Shown piece after piece: positions 7,683-17,042 of a stretch of DNA of 64,000 nt. The position numbers were made by a program, and so were the translations under genes. Below the pieces are notes generated by a model, which made no database searches, was not told where the DNA came from, and was given only the letters and a program-made list of their open reading frames with translations. The number at the start of each line of letters is the position of its first letter. Within the stretch, counting starts at the first letter, position 1. Origin of the DNA: Bacteriovorax stolpii. GTDB taxonomy: Bacteria; Bdellovibrionota; Bacteriovoracia; Bacteriovoracales; Bacteriovoracaceae. The DNA lies in the NCBI GenBank assembly GCA_945905815.1, contig CAMDQH010000001.1:1-64000 (forward strand). Direction: 5' to 3'.

Positions 7683-10019
7683 TTAGGAAAAAATGAATTC
7701 AAGCTCATCATTTTTGATATCGACGACAACTTTTCCACCGCCTTCAAGCTTTCCAAAGAGAATTTCATGAGCAAGCGGCTTCTTAATTTTATCATTTATG
7801 AGACGAGAAATTGGTCTTGCACCTAGTTTGTCATCATAGCCGTTTGAACTAAGCCACTCTTTGGCTTTGGCAGTGACTTCAAAGTCAACTTTTTTATCAA
7901 CGAGTTGGTTTTCAAGCTCCATCAGGAACTTATTAACCACCATTTCAATGTTTTTAGTCCCGAGCTTGTTAAAACTGATGATGGCATCTAAGCGGTTTCT
8001 GAACTCAGGGCTAAAGAAATTTTTGACCGCCTGATCTCTTTTGGAGGAATTTATTTCCCCTCCAACTCTACCTGAAAGGCCAATCGATCCTGCTTCCATC
8101 TCTTTAGCACCAGCATTTGAGGTCAGAATGAGGATGACATTTCTAAAATCTGAGGTCCGGCCATTCGAATCTGCTAATGAACCATGATCCATAACCTGAA
8201 GGAGGATATTAAAGACATCAGGATGCGCCTTTTCGATCTCATCCATCAAAAGAACTGAATAAGGGTTCTTATGTACAGCGTCTGTCAAAATTCCGCCTTG
8301 ATCAAATCCAACATAACCTGGAGGTGCTCCAATCAATTTAGAAACTGTGTGCTTCTCCATATACTCAGACATATCGATCCGAATAAAGTTGATGCCCATA
8401 ATATGTGCCAATTGTTTGGCAAGCTCGGTTTTACCAACCCCTGTTGGACCATTGAACATAAAATTTGCAATAGGCTTATTAGGATGACCGAGTCCGGATC
8501 TTGAAAGAATAAGAGCATTGGAAACTTTATCAATTGCTTCATCTTGCCCATAGATCATCATTTTGAGATCCCGATCAAGAAAGCGTAGCTTCTCTTTCTC
8601 GTTCATAGAGATCGATTTTTGCGGAATTCGGGCAATTTTAGAAACGATGTGCTCAATATCTTCAAGTTTGATCTCAACACCGTTAACACTTTCCGGCTTT
8701 AAGCGAATATATGAACCCACTTCGTCGATCACATCGATGGCCTTATCTGGAAGCTTTCGGTCTGAAACATGCTTATGCGACAACTCAACCGCCGCTCTAA
8801 TTATGCCGTCAGGGTATTTTACTTGGTGATGATCCTCAAACTTGGACTTAAGACCTAGAAGAATCTTAACCGAGTCATCAACAGAAGGCTCTAAAACGTC
8901 AATTTTTTGAAAACGACGGCTCAAAGCCTGATCTTTTTCAAAATATTTTCGATATTCATCAAAAGTAGTGGATCCCATGCAACGAAGTGAGCCTCTAGAC
9001 AAGGCCGGTTTAAGTAAATTTGAGGCATCCATACTTCCACCGGAAGTTGCTCCGGCGCCAATAATCGTATGAATCTCATCAATAAAGAGGATTGAACCAT
9101 GTTCTTCATTTTGTTTTTCTAGTGCCTGAAGGACAAGTTTCAACCTTTCTTCAAAATCACCGCGAAATTTTGTACCAGCAAGTAACGAGGCCATATCCAG
9201 ACTATAAACTGTAGTATTGGCCAAGATGCTTGGCACCTTTTTTTCAACGATTGCTTTAGCTAGACCTTCAGCAATGGCCGTTTTACCAACTCCTGAATCG
9301 CCCACGAGAATTGGATTGTTTTTACGTCTTCTACAAAGAATTTGGATTATTCGTTGAATTTCATCTTCCCGGCCAATAACTGGATCGATCTTGCCTTGTC
9401 GGGCAAGGTTGTTAAGATTCGTTGTAAATTCACTTAAAGCCTTTTCATACTTTTCTTCACGACGAAAAGTCTCCTGCCCATTTTCGGTATTTACTTCATC
9501 TGGACGATTAACGGGCCGATCTATGGAATGAGATATCTTTTCCACCACATCAATTCTACTAATACCTTGTTGCTCCAGAAAATATGTAGCATGAGATTCT
9601 TTCTCACTGAACATGGCGACTAAGATATTAATAGCATTAATTGATTTCTTTCCAGAGCTCTGAATGTGTATAGCTGCGCGCTGGATGACCCTTTGAAGAC
9701 TAAGCGATATTTCAGGCTGATAAAAAATCCCATTTTCTCGAGCTACTTCTCTTAGCTGGTCATTTCCAAACTGCTTCCGGTTAAGATCTTCGATCTCATC
9801 TTGACTAAGAAGAGAGAAATTCGAATCCTCTCCCAAGAACTTAGTAAGTTCTTTTCGAAGATCCGACAAATTTGCACCACAATCCGTCAGGACCTGAACA
9901 ACCGTCTCGTCCTCCATCATGGAAAGTAATACGTTCTCCAAGGTCAAAAACTCATGGCGCTTTTCATTCGCCCGCTTAATGGCCCGATTCAAAATCTGTT
10001 CTAATTTTTGGCTAATCAT
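7683..10019 (-). CDS. clpA: ATP-dependent Clp protease ATP-binding subunit ClpA
   Basis: ClpA is an AAA+ unfoldase that feeds substrates to the ClpP protease. The 778 residues show the double-repeat N domain (1-150). The first AAA module has Walker A GDSGVGKT at 240-247 and Walker B LFIDEIH. The second has Walker A GPTGVGKT at about 520 and Walker [12 protein letters not shown], followed by the C-terminal sensor-2 region with GARP. There is no ClpB-style long middle coiled coil, which separates it from ClpB and ClpC. The upstream clpS gene, in the usual clpS-clpA order, confirms the ClpA assignment. Confidence 0.95.
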   Translation of the reverse strand: MISQKLEQILNRAIKRANEKRHEFLTLENVLLSMMEDETVVQVLTDCGANLSDLRKELTKFLGEDSNFSLLSQDEIEDLNRKQFGNDQLREVARENGIFYQPEISLSLQRVIQRAAIHIQSSGKKSINAINILVAMFSEKESHATYFLEQQGISRIDVVEKISHSIDRPVNRPDEVNTENGQETFRREEKYEKALSEFTTNLNNLARQGKIDPVIGREDEIQRIIQILCRRRKNNPILVGDSGVGKTAIAEGLAKAIVEKKVPSILANTTVYSLDMASLLAGTKFRGDFEERLKLVLQALEKQNEEHGSILFIDEIHTIIGAGATSGGSMDASNLLKPALSRGSLRCMGSTTFDEYRKYFEKDQALSRRFQKIDVLEPSVDDSVKILLGLKSKFEDHHQVKYPDGIIRAAVELSHKHVSDRKLPDKAIDVIDEVGSYIRLKPESVNGVEIKLEDIEHIVSKIARIPQKSISMNEKEKLRFLDRDLKMMIYGQDEAIDKVSNALILSRSGLGHPNKPIANFMFNGPTGVGKTELAKQLAHIMGINFIRIDMSEYMEKHTVSKLIGAPPGYVGFDQGGILTDAVHKNPYSVLLMDEIEKAHPDVFNILLQVMDHGSLADSNGRTSDFRNVILILTSNAGAKEMEAGSIGLSGRVGGEINSSKRDQAVKNFFSPEFRNRLDAIISFNKLGTKNIEMVVNKFLMELENQLVDKKVDFEVTAKAKEWLSSNGYDDKLGARPISRLINDKIKKPLAHEILFGKLEGGGKVVVDIKNDELEFIFS

Positions 10020-10094
10020 ATATAAAACCTCACACCTTCATTATACAGAAGATGTGATCGAAAAGAATAAAGACAAGGTTAGTTAAAAGTTTAA

Positions 10095-10415
10095 TTATGA
10101 GTCAGGTTCAGTACTACACTGTAACGGGTGACCATTATCTCGTGCATATTTGACGACTTTAGCGACTTTAGATTCAGCGACCTCGTAGGTATAAATACCA
10201 CAGACACCAAAACCCTTTTGGTGAACTGAAAGCATGATGGCCTGCGCATCATCGTGATTTTTATTAAAAAATTTCTGCAATACGAGGATAACAAATTCCA
10301 TAGTTGAATAGTCATCATTATGCATAAGGACCTTATACATACGCGGAGGCTGCAACTTCTGTTTATTGATAGTTGCGGTGCCTGATTGTTCATCTTTGTC
10401 AGTTTCTGAAGACAT
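10095..10415 (-). CDS. clpS: ATP-dependent Clp protease adaptor ClpS
   Basis: ClpS delivers N-degron substrates to ClpA. The core shows YKVLMHNDDYSTMEFV, where the HNDDYTTM-like loop contacts ClpA and binds N-terminal residues. The helical segment with IMLSVHQKGFGVCGIYTYEVAESKV follows. I place the start at ATG 10415 (106 residues). A GTG at 10427 would add four residues, and neither start has a strong ribosome site. It lies 75 bases upstream of clpA on the same strand. The start region is divergent from the methyltransferase gene at 10481. Confidence 0.92.
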   Translation of the reverse strand: MSSETDKDEQSGTATINKQKLQPPRMYKVLMHNDDYSTMEFVILVLQKFFNKNHDDAQAIMLSVHQKGFGVCGIYTYEVAESKVAKVVKYARDNGHPLQCSTEPDS

Positions 10416-10480
10416 AATTTGTTTCACATTGGTATATTAAGGCAGAATGCACCAATTCGAAATGAAAGGCAATACTCCCC

Positions 10481-11428
10481 ATGGATTCTCAACCGTTCAA
10501 AAATAGACTTCAAAAAAACCTAAAAAAGCTTAAGTCTTATATTCAAAAGAATGGAATTGAAGCTTACCGAATATATAATAAGGACATACCTGAGTATCCG
10601 TACCAAATTGATATCTATGGTTCAGATGCTGTTATTTACGAGCAAGGAAAAAAACTAGGCGATGAAGAAGCGCCAATTAGAATTCAACACCAAAAAGACA
10701 TCGAACTCGCAATCCATGAAGTATTCAATATCACTTTAGATAAACAACATTTTAAAATACGGCAAAAGCAAAAAGGAAACGAACAGTACAAACCTCTCGC
10801 TGCCGGTTCAGATGAATACTTTATCGTAAATGAACAACCTTTTAAATTTTGGGTTAACCTGGAACGCTACCTTGATACGGGACTTTTTCTAGATCATCGA
10901 CCACTCAGACAACATTTACTCAAAACGACAGCTGAAAAAAGCGTTCTAAATCTTTTCTCTTATACATGCTCACTTAGTGTAGCCGCTGCCACAGGTGGTG
11001 CCACGGTAACTTCAATTGATATGTCTCGCACTTATCTAGACTGGGGAATGGAAAATTTTGTGATCAATGATCTTGATCCCAAAGTCCATCGCTTTATACA
11101 GGCCGATGTTTTAAAAGAACTTCAGCATATGATTGAAGCAAATGTAAAATTCGACGTGATCCTTCTCGATCCGCCAAGTTTCTCCAATTCAAAACGTATG
11201 GAAGAAGATTTAGATATTGATAGAGATCACCCCATTCTCATTCGTGACTGCATGAAGCTCTTAAATCAAGAAGGTACTTTGTATTTTTCTACGAATAAGA
11301 GAAAATTTGAACTTCATAGAATTATAAGTGAAACCTATGAGTGCAAAGAGATCTCTCAATGGACTATTCCACAGGATTTTCACCAGTCATTCATCCATCA
11401 GGCCTACACTTTAAAGAAGAAAATCTAG
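10481..11428 (+). CDS. RlmK-like 23S rRNA methyltransferase
   Basis: This class I SAM methyltransferase of 315 residues resembles the RlmK (C-terminal) half of E. coli RlmKL, which methylates G2069 of 23S rRNA. Visible motifs are DTGLFLDHRPLR near 132-143, motif I VLNLFSYTCSLSVAA at 155-169, an acidic SAM-ribose residue in SIDMS at about 178, and the catalytic LLDPPSF near 228. It lacks the THUMP and RlmL half present in the E. coli fusion. The gene is single and divergent from clpS. A stand-alone RlmK or RlmI-type role is likely, but the target base is inferred. Confidence 0.8.
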   Translation: MDSQPFKNRLQKNLKKLKSYIQKNGIEAYRIYNKDIPEYPYQIDIYGSDAVIYEQGKKLGDEEAPIRIQHQKDIELAIHEVFNITLDKQHFKIRQKQKGNEQYKPLAAGSDEYFIVNEQPFKFWVNLERYLDTGLFLDHRPLRQHLLKTTAEKSVLNLFSYTCSLSVAAATGGATVTSIDMSRTYLDWGMENFVINDLDPKVHRFIQADVLKELQHMIEANVKFDVILLDPPSFSNSKRMEEDLDIDRDHPILIRDCMKLLNQEGTLYFSTNKRKFELHRIISETYECKEISQWTIPQDFHQSFIHQAYTLKKKI

Positions 11429-11675
11429 TATTTGCGCATAAAGTCATTAGGATTTCTTATTGCTATCAGTAGTTTTTCTTATATCATTTTCTAACAGTGA
11501 GACTCATTAAGCGCCGTAATTGACTGCTATTACTCATATAACTCTCCGCAAGGGCCATTATTATAAGCATTTAGCTACATCTTGACCAATCGTTTCCTCA
11601 ATTGATAGAAACCACAACAAGGATTGTCGTCTTTGGGAAGAGATTACAATTTGAGGGATAAAAAATGGGGGAACT

Positions 11676-12383
11676 ATGAAAAATTTGATGATGACTCTTT
11701 CACTGGCTCTTGTAACTACAGTTGCTTTAGCGGCTCCGGAAAAATTCACCGTTAAAACAATTGAGGTTAGTGAATTCCCCTCGCAAATGAAAGGAGTAGA
11801 TGTTGGTGGCGTAGGTGGAGGTGGAATGACTACTCCAAAGCCTGGAATGTCATTTGATGAGGTTGGCCAGGTCATTGCTGTGGCAAAAGATATCGTTGCT
11901 CTAGGAGAATCAATTTACACTTTGGTCCAAAAAGGTAAACCATCCAACACTACAGACTTCGCACCAATCTCAATTGTGCCTCGAGATCCTATTACTAAAG
12001 AAGTTGCAGATCCTTTCGAAATGGAAAATTGCTCAATGCCTGCTCAAAAGAAGTTTGTTACCACAATCAATTCCGCTAGCGGAGGAGAAGGGGTAAGATT
12101 TGAGTACATGGTCGTTTATACTTATGGCTGTTCTTATAACGGATCTGGTAAATACATCCAAAATGCAATGGTACAACCGGTTTCTGTTAAAACGAGTTAT
12201 GGTTGGGATTTCAATGCAACAATGAAGCTTAACGGTATTATGAATCACGGATCAAAAGCTCTGCCAGTTGTAGGCGCTATGCTTTCGATTAAGTACTCTA
12301 TGAATTCTTGGCATACTGCTTTTGAAAGAAACGATACAGTTCATATTACGGGTAACGGTGAACTTAAAAACTATTCAAACTAA
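11676..12383 (+). CDS. Secreted protein of unknown function
   Basis: The 235 residues begin with a Sec signal peptide ending ALAAPE at about 20. A short Gly-rich linker (VGGVGGGGM at about 43-51) leads into a beta-prone domain with two cysteines (ENCSMP near 121 and YGCSYNG near 151). The C-terminal half contains many aromatic and Thr/Ser residues, typical of a periplasmic or surface beta-sandwich. GGGGGAAC directly before the ATG supports the start. The 247 bases upstream hold no convincing promoter or RNA gene that I can see. I do not recognise the family. Confidence 0.7.
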   Translation: MKNLMMTLSLALVTTVALAAPEKFTVKTIEVSEFPSQMKGVDVGGVGGGGMTTPKPGMSFDEVGQVIAVAKDIVALGESIYTLVQKGKPSNTTDFAPISIVPRDPITKEVADPFEMENCSMPAQKKFVTTINSASGGEGVRFEYMVVYTYGCSYNGSGKYIQNAMVQPVSVKTSYGWDFNATMKLNGIMNHGSKALPVVGAMLSIKYSMNSWHTAFERNDTVHITGNGELKNYSN

Positions 12384-12412
12384 TTCCCCTTAGACTTAAA
12401 TTTAGACAAGTA

Positions 12413-12444
12413 GAAGGCCACCGCAAGGTGGCCTTCCTATTTTC
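12413..12444 (+). terminator. Rho-independent terminator
   Basis: A perfect 10-base stem, GAAGGCCACC/GGTGGCCTTC, with a GCAA tetraloop (12413-12436) is followed by CTATTTT. It ends the secreted-protein gene at 12383. The T run is short but the stem is strong. Confidence 0.8.
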
Positions 12445-12455
12445 TACCAAACTAA

Positions 12456-12827
12456 TTATTGGCAATCAGGTATTAAGGCAGAAAGTTTTTTGTATGATTT
12501 GTTAAAGGCTTTTCCATAATCACTTATGCCACAAAGCTGAGTGTAACAAACAATAGATTCTTGAACCTTATAAGGACCCATTTCCAACACGGCAACGGCA
12601 TGGTGAAAGCGTCCTTCTTGCTCGATGCCTTCAAGCTTAAGCACAAAATCGGCAACGTCAGGTGAGTAAACCTCGGTGTATTTTTTATCATTAAGCATTT
12701 TAGTAAAATCGAAAGTGAGCACGTAGCCTGAATTATAGAATTCTTTTTCCGGGGCGTAGACCTGGCAGTTAGCTTGGGCGAAGGCTGCCTGAAACATTAA
12801 TACTGAAGCAATAATTAATATGCGCAT
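12456..12827 (-). CDS. Secreted protein of unknown function
   Basis: Start at ATG 12827 (MRILIIASVLMFQ), which has GGAG five bases upstream; the frame extends two codons further to a GTG without support. A Sec signal peptide of about 17 residues ends AFAQA. The mature part (about 105 residues) has four cysteines, including CYTQLC, suggesting disulphides in the periplasm. It follows the rpsA terminator on the same strand, and a TATAAA -10-like box lies close upstream, so it is probably a separate unit. No family is recognised. Confidence 0.65.
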   Translation of the reverse strand: MRILIIASVLMFQAAFAQANCQVYAPEKEFYNSGYVLTFDFTKMLNDKKYTEVYSPDVADFVLKLEGIEQEGRFHHAVAVLEMGPYKVQESIVCYTQLCGISDYGKAFNKSYKKLSALIPDCQ

Positions 12828-12880
12828 AACCACTCCTTGGAATAGTTAAATTTTATATTGGAAGGCAGGGGGAAGTCTTG

Positions 12881-12910
12881 AAAAAAAAAGGCCCAGATTT
12901 CTCCGGGCCT
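12881..12910 (-). terminator. Rho-independent terminator of rpsA
   Basis: On the minus strand AGGCCC and GGGCCT (12910-12889) form the stem, and nine T follow. It lies 38 bases after the rpsA stop and closes the lipid A/translation series. Confidence 0.85.
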
Positions 12911-12947
12911 CTAGTCATCCAAATAACAGGATGGAACTTATTTCAAA

Positions 12948-14699
12948 TTAAACTTTGAAACCTTTAAGTTTGTCAGCAAGCGTTGATGGCTGAGCTGATT
13001 CTGCTTTGTAGTTCGTCTTATACTCGCCAGAAGCTATAGCTTTCATAGAAAGTGCAATTTTCTTAGCTTGCTTATCGATAGAGATAACTACGGCTTTAAC
13101 TTTATCACCTTTAGCTACTTTATCAGACGGCTTTTCTACACGCTCTTCAGAGATTTCAGAGATATGAACAAGACCTTCAATTCCTGTTTCAAGCTCTACG
13201 AAAACACCGAATTCAGTAATACGAACTGCTTCACCTTCAACAGCTGAACCAACTGGCATACGGTCTTCGATTCTCTTCCAAGGATCTTCCTCAAGCTGTT
13301 TAAAGCCTAAGCAGAATTTTTGGTTTTCTTTATCAACTGTAACAACTACAGCTTTGATTTTTTGGCCAACTTTGTACTCTTCAGCCAAAGTTACAGCTTT
13401 CTTAGTCCAAGAAATGTCTGAAACGTGGATAAGAGCATCAACTTCTTCGCCAAGGTCTATGAATAGACCGAAATCAACGATAGCTTTGATTGTACCTTCA
13501 ACAATTTTACCTGGGTTGTATTTATTAGCTAAATCATCCCAAGGGTTTGGCATAAGCTGTTTAAGACCAAGAGAAATTCTCTTGTTCTCAACGTCTACTT
13601 CAAGAACTACAGCTTCGATCTTATCGCCTACGTTGTAAGTCTTATTAGCAGCTTTTTTGTTCGTCCAGCTCATTTCTGAAACGTGGATCAAGCCTTCAAT
13701 ACCGTCAGAAAGCTCAACGAAGATACCGTAGTCTTTAACAGATACGATTTCTCCTGAAACTTTTGAACCAGGCATATATTTATCTTTAGCAGACTCCCAA
13801 GGATTTGGTTGAACTTGCTTAAGACCCAAAGATACGCGCTCTTTAGAAGCATCGTATTTAAGAATTTTAACATCAACTTCGTCACCAACACCAAGAAGAT
13901 TCGAAGGATGCTTAACGCGACCCCAAGACATATCTGTAATATGTAGAAGACCATCAACACCACCAAGATCGATAAATGCACCGTAGTCAGTAATGTTTTT
14001 AACAATACCTTTAACGATCATACCTTCTTGAATTTGAGTCAATGTTTCATCTCTCATCTTACCGCGCTCTTCAGCGAGGATTGCACGACGAGAAAGAACA
14101 ATGTTTCCACGTTTTTTGTTAAATTTAATAACTTTGAATTCCATTGTTTTACCAATGTATTTATCAAGGTTTTTAACTGGACGAATGTCAATTTGCGAAC
14201 CAGGAAGGAACGCTTTAACACCGATATCAACTGAAAGACCACCCTTCACTTTCATGACGACTGTACCTTCAACAGCTTCACCTTTCTCACAAGCTTCAGA
14301 GATTTTATCCCATGCTTTAAGAATTTCAGCTTTGTCTTTAGAGAGAACTAAGTTCCCCATCGCAGACTCAAGCTTCTCAAGGTAAACCTGGATTTCTTCG
14401 CCGACTCTAATTTTCATAGTGCCGTCGTAGTTTCTGAATTCACGAGCTAAAACAAGACCTTCTTGTTTGTAGCCAATGTCTACAGTTACGAATTCGTCGT
14501 TCATAGCAACAACTGTACCCATGAAAACTTCGCCTTCAGCGAAATTCTTAGCGGATGCAGAGTTGATCAAATCTCCGAATTCAGTTTTAGGTTTAGTTTC
14601 TTCAACTTCCCCTAGTTCAAATTCAAATCCTTTAATCCAAGATGGAATAACGAATTTTGGTGCAGCAGTTGCTGCGGTTGCGGTTTTTGTGGTGGCCAT
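12948..14699 (-). CDS. rpsA: 30S ribosomal protein S1
   Basis: S1 binds mRNA on the 30S subunit and helps translation start. The 583 residues hold six S1 domains beginning at about 55, 140, 225, 310, 397 and 482. The later four carry the characteristic pattern 'G.....G.(V/I)..(I/V).(D/E)(Y/F)G.F(V/I).L' followed by 'GL(L/I)H(I/V)(S/T)(D/E)(M/I)SW'. The two N-terminal domains are divergent, as in Proteobacterial S1, where they dock to S2. An Ala/Thr-rich leader of about 15 residues precedes them. The start ATG has a GGGGGG ribosome-site-like run ahead of it. Its own promoter candidate lies at 14750-14778, just past the glycosyltransferase gene. Confidence 0.96.
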   Translation of the reverse strand: MATTKTATAATAAPKFVIPSWIKGFEFELGEVEETKPKTEFGDLINSASAKNFAEGEVFMGTVVAMNDEFVTVDIGYKQEGLVLAREFRNYDGTMKIRVGEEIQVYLEKLESAMGNLVLSKDKAEILKAWDKISEACEKGEAVEGTVVMKVKGGLSVDIGVKAFLPGSQIDIRPVKNLDKYIGKTMEFKVIKFNKKRGNIVLSRRAILAEERGKMRDETLTQIQEGMIVKGIVKNITDYGAFIDLGGVDGLLHITDMSWGRVKHPSNLLGVGDEVDVKILKYDASKERVSLGLKQVQPNPWESAKDKYMPGSKVSGEIVSVKDYGIFVELSDGIEGLIHVSEMSWTNKKAANKTYNVGDKIEAVVLEVDVENKRISLGLKQLMPNPWDDLANKYNPGKIVEGTIKAIVDFGLFIDLGEEVDALIHVSDISWTKKAVTLAEEYKVGQKIKAVVVTVDKENQKFCLGFKQLEEDPWKRIEDRMPVGSAVEGEAVRITEFGVFVELETGIEGLVHISEISEERVEKPSDKVAKGDKVKAVVISIDKQAKKIALSMKAIASGEYKTNYKAESAQPSTLADKLKGFKV

Positions 14700-14749
14700 A
14701 ATATAGCCCCCCTTTTACTAAACATTAATTCTCCTACTGGAGAGAGAAA

Positions 14750-14778
14750 GTTATAGATCATAATGGGAGAAAAATCAA
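14750..14778 (-). promoter_or_regulatory. Candidate sigma-70 promoter for rpsA with leader hairpin
   Basis: On the minus strand TTGATT (14778-14773) and TATAAC (14755-14750) are separated by 17 bases. The region between this promoter and the rpsA ATG contains a small hairpin, TCTCC-AGTA-GGAGA (14732-14745). Such a leader could carry S1 autoregulation, but that is inference. The promoter lies between the upstream glycosyltransferase stop and rpsA. Confidence 0.5.
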
Positions 14779-14782
14779 AGGA

Positions 14783-15955
14783 TTAGGCGAGTTTCTTCTT
14801 CTGGGAATATCTAAGACGCTGAGTGTAAAGTTTTTCATAGTGGGCATAGAGTTCCTCGGCATACCTTTCAAAATGGTGCTGCTCCTGAAGCTCTAGCTCG
14901 ACTCCATTCAGCTCCTCTAAGTACTTGGGATAATTAGTGATGATCCTGATCATTTTGTCTCTGAGCTCTCTACCATCTTCTGGATGATACGTTTCTCCAA
15001 ATTTTCCTTGTTTCACCACCTGTTGACGTGTTGATGTCCGAGGCAAAAGTACTGGTGTTTGAGTAATTAAAGCATAAAGATCCAGGTCCGAAAAAAGTTC
15101 TTTCATGGGAAGACCAACGAAAATATCACAGTCTTGAAAGCTCATACTTGAAAGAGGTCGGGTCTCAAAACTAATATTCATCTCAAGGTGACGCTCTAAG
15201 ATCATCCGTTTCAAGGCATCGTAAATTGGATGATTATACCAAGAGATATCAGTCAGAAAGGTAAAAATTAATTGTTGTTTAAATCCCATTTGTTCCAAAT
15301 GATACAAAAGCGGAGGAATTGTATCTACGAAAAGTCTGAACGATTTTAAATCATGCTCAGTCCTGGATACAAAGGTCATGATTTTCTTTTTTGTTTCGGG
15401 ATGCTGAGCATGAACAATTTTTGAAGAAAAATCAATCCCTGCTCCAGTAACATGGATTTTGCGGGCATTTACTGGAAAAAATTCAATCGCAAGATCCCTT
15501 ATATTGGGAGAAAAAGTAAAAATAGAATCAACACGGGAGACAAACAGCTTATCAAGCAAAGAAGTTTTTTTCCATTCAATCTCCTCATTAAAGGTGAAGA
15601 CCATCGGAATCTGAGGCATACCTTTAAGAATCATCCCAAGTGGCATCAAGCAGGAATAGTTATAAGAATGAATCAGATCAATTTGCTGTTTTTGCAGGAT
15701 TAGTTGAATCTGAAAATAGAAATTTAATTTACTTCGCCACGTAGATAAATCCGTTGGGAAATAAATTCTCGGAATAACTTCTTTTCCGGCTTCTTGGTCA
15801 ATGAGTGATTTTTCATGGCAGAGAATAAATGAAGAACCACCAATGTTGCGAAAATAGCTCGCATCAGAAAGGCATCGTCTCTCCACTGTACCCCATTCTT
15901 CCGATAGACATACATAGAGTACCGTTAGATCAGATAAACGGAGTTTCTCCCTCAT
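14783..15955 (-). CDS. GT-B fold glycosyltransferase (family 4-like)
   Basis: This 390-residue soluble protein has the two-lobe pattern of GT-B enzymes. An N-terminal lobe has IDLIHSYNYSCLMPLGM near 95-112 (a nucleotide-sugar enzyme 'D.(I/V)H.H' position). A C-terminal lobe contains MTFVSRTEHDLK and the late 'D(I/V)FV.LP..E.F...D' region (DCDIFVGLPMKELFSDLD) in place of the usual 'E.FG...(I/V)EAMA'. It overlaps the DUF3108 lipoprotein gene by 4 bases and follows the lipid A genes. A role in lipopolysaccharide core or O-chain assembly is therefore plausible, with donor and acceptor unknown. Confidence 0.75.
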   Translation of the reverse strand: MREKLRLSDLTVLYVCLSEEWGTVERRCLSDASYFRNIGGSSFILCHEKSLIDQEAGKEVIPRIYFPTDLSTWRSKLNFYFQIQLILQKQQIDLIHSYNYSCLMPLGMILKGMPQIPMVFTFNEEIEWKKTSLLDKLFVSRVDSIFTFSPNIRDLAIEFFPVNARKIHVTGAGIDFSSKIVHAQHPETKKKIMTFVSRTEHDLKSFRLFVDTIPPLLYHLEQMGFKQQLIFTFLTDISWYNHPIYDALKRMILERHLEMNISFETRPLSSMSFQDCDIFVGLPMKELFSDLDLYALITQTPVLLPRTSTRQQVVKQGKFGETYHPEDGRELRDKMIRIITNYPKYLEELNGVELELQEQHHFERYAEELYAHYEKLYTQRLRYSQKKKLA

Positions 15956-17010
15956 TTATCTTCCGCTATATCTGCTGTTACTGATCCAATTTTAATTTTA
16001 GCTTGGGCCTTAAGAAGCTTGCGATATTTATCATCACTAAACCAGAAGTAAAGATCACCGTCTTTTAAAGTCTCACCTGTGTATTTAGTCGTGGCGTGAA
16101 CTCGTATAGCCTTTTGATTATCTTGTATTGCGGTATCAATTTCTTCACGCCCCTCTATCTCAGCTTTTAGCATCAACATCTTGCCCTTATTTATGACCGG
16201 GATATGGTAAATATCTCCGTCCTTCATAGGAAGACCTTGAAAAAAGAAAAGAAGTGAAAACGGATCAATACTAAAATAAGGAATGAAACCATTTTTTTCT
16301 TTATTTTTTAATGTGCCATCAGCTTTTTTTTGCTTATAGAACCAAAACGATTTCATTTGATCACGATCATGCAGCTGAAGATCATCCACGTCCTGTTTGC
16401 TTTCACGTTGAATTAATGAAAATCGAGTCGAGATAAACTGATCGGTAGTAACATAGGTATCAACAGTATCATCAAGTTCATAAATATTGCTGTAAAAGGG
16501 AGCTGATTTAAAACGTGAGTGAAAATGCCACACCTCTCTACCATTTATAAGCTTTTTCCCGCGGTTGGTTACCATGATTTTTCCAACAGTCATTCCCAAG
16601 TAATGGATATCTAGAAATGTTTTCTCGTCTACAAAATGATTCGATTTATAGGTCTTCCATACATTTTCGGCTTTTGCGTTCAAGGCAAGCATTTCTGCAG
16701 GGTAATCTTTTGGTAATTTACCGACAGGAGTTTCCTGCATTACCGGTAAAGGCAGTCTGATAATTTGTTTGTTATTCTTTTTCTTAATGACACCGGATTG
16801 AGGCATCTTTTTTTGAGATGGAGCAGCTGCCGGTGGCGCTTCAATGACAACAACTTCAAATTTTTCGAGAAGCTTTTCGGGAGCTTTAACCTGCGCTTCC
16901 TGAGTTGATTCACCCGGCCTATCCAAAGATTCTTGAAAATCTTTCTGCTTTTTTTGAGAAGAACAACTACTTAAAAGAAGTAACATCACAAGCCAAATTT
17001 TCACGCTCAT
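15952..17010 (-). CDS. DUF3108 domain lipoprotein
   Basis: A 352-residue lipoprotein: the signal peptide ends in LLSSC, with the lipidated Cys near residue 16. A Pro/Lys-rich linker extends to about residue 100. After it the DUF3108 domain runs from about 120 to the end, with the family's features: KTYKSNHFVDEKTFL, 'YLGMTVGKIMV' and a late beta-rich 'YTGETLKDGDLYFWFSDD'. DUF3108 proteins are periplasmic and often sit near envelope genes. The gene lies between lpxK and the glycosyltransferase gene and overlaps the latter by 4 bases. Its function is unknown. Confidence 0.82.
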   Translation of the reverse strand: MSVKIWLVMLLLLSSCSSQKKQKDFQESLDRPGESTQEAQVKAPEKLLEKFEVVVIEAPPAAAPSQKKMPQSGVIKKKNNKQIIRLPLPVMQETPVGKLPKDYPAEMLALNAKAENVWKTYKSNHFVDEKTFLDIHYLGMTVGKIMVTNRGKKLINGREVWHFHSRFKSAPFYSNIYELDDTVDTYVTTDQFISTRFSLIQRESKQDVDDLQLHDRDQMKSFWFYKQKKADGTLKNKEKNGFIPYFSIDPFSLLFFFQGLPMKDGDIYHIPVINKGKMLMLKAEIEGREEIDTAIQDNQKAIRVHATTKYTGETLKDGDLYFWFSDDKYRKLLKAQAKIKIGSVTADIAEDK

Positions 17011-17042
17011 CCTTTGAGATAACTACCTAATAAAATTGTAAT

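Noticed and set aside
10091-10393. A minus-strand frame overlapping clpS in another frame
   Set aside because: ClpS is clearly conserved in its own frame, and this one has no start signal or family.
13354-14385. Several plus-strand and minus-strand frames within rpsA
   Set aside because: They are shadows of the S1 gene and lack ribosome sites.
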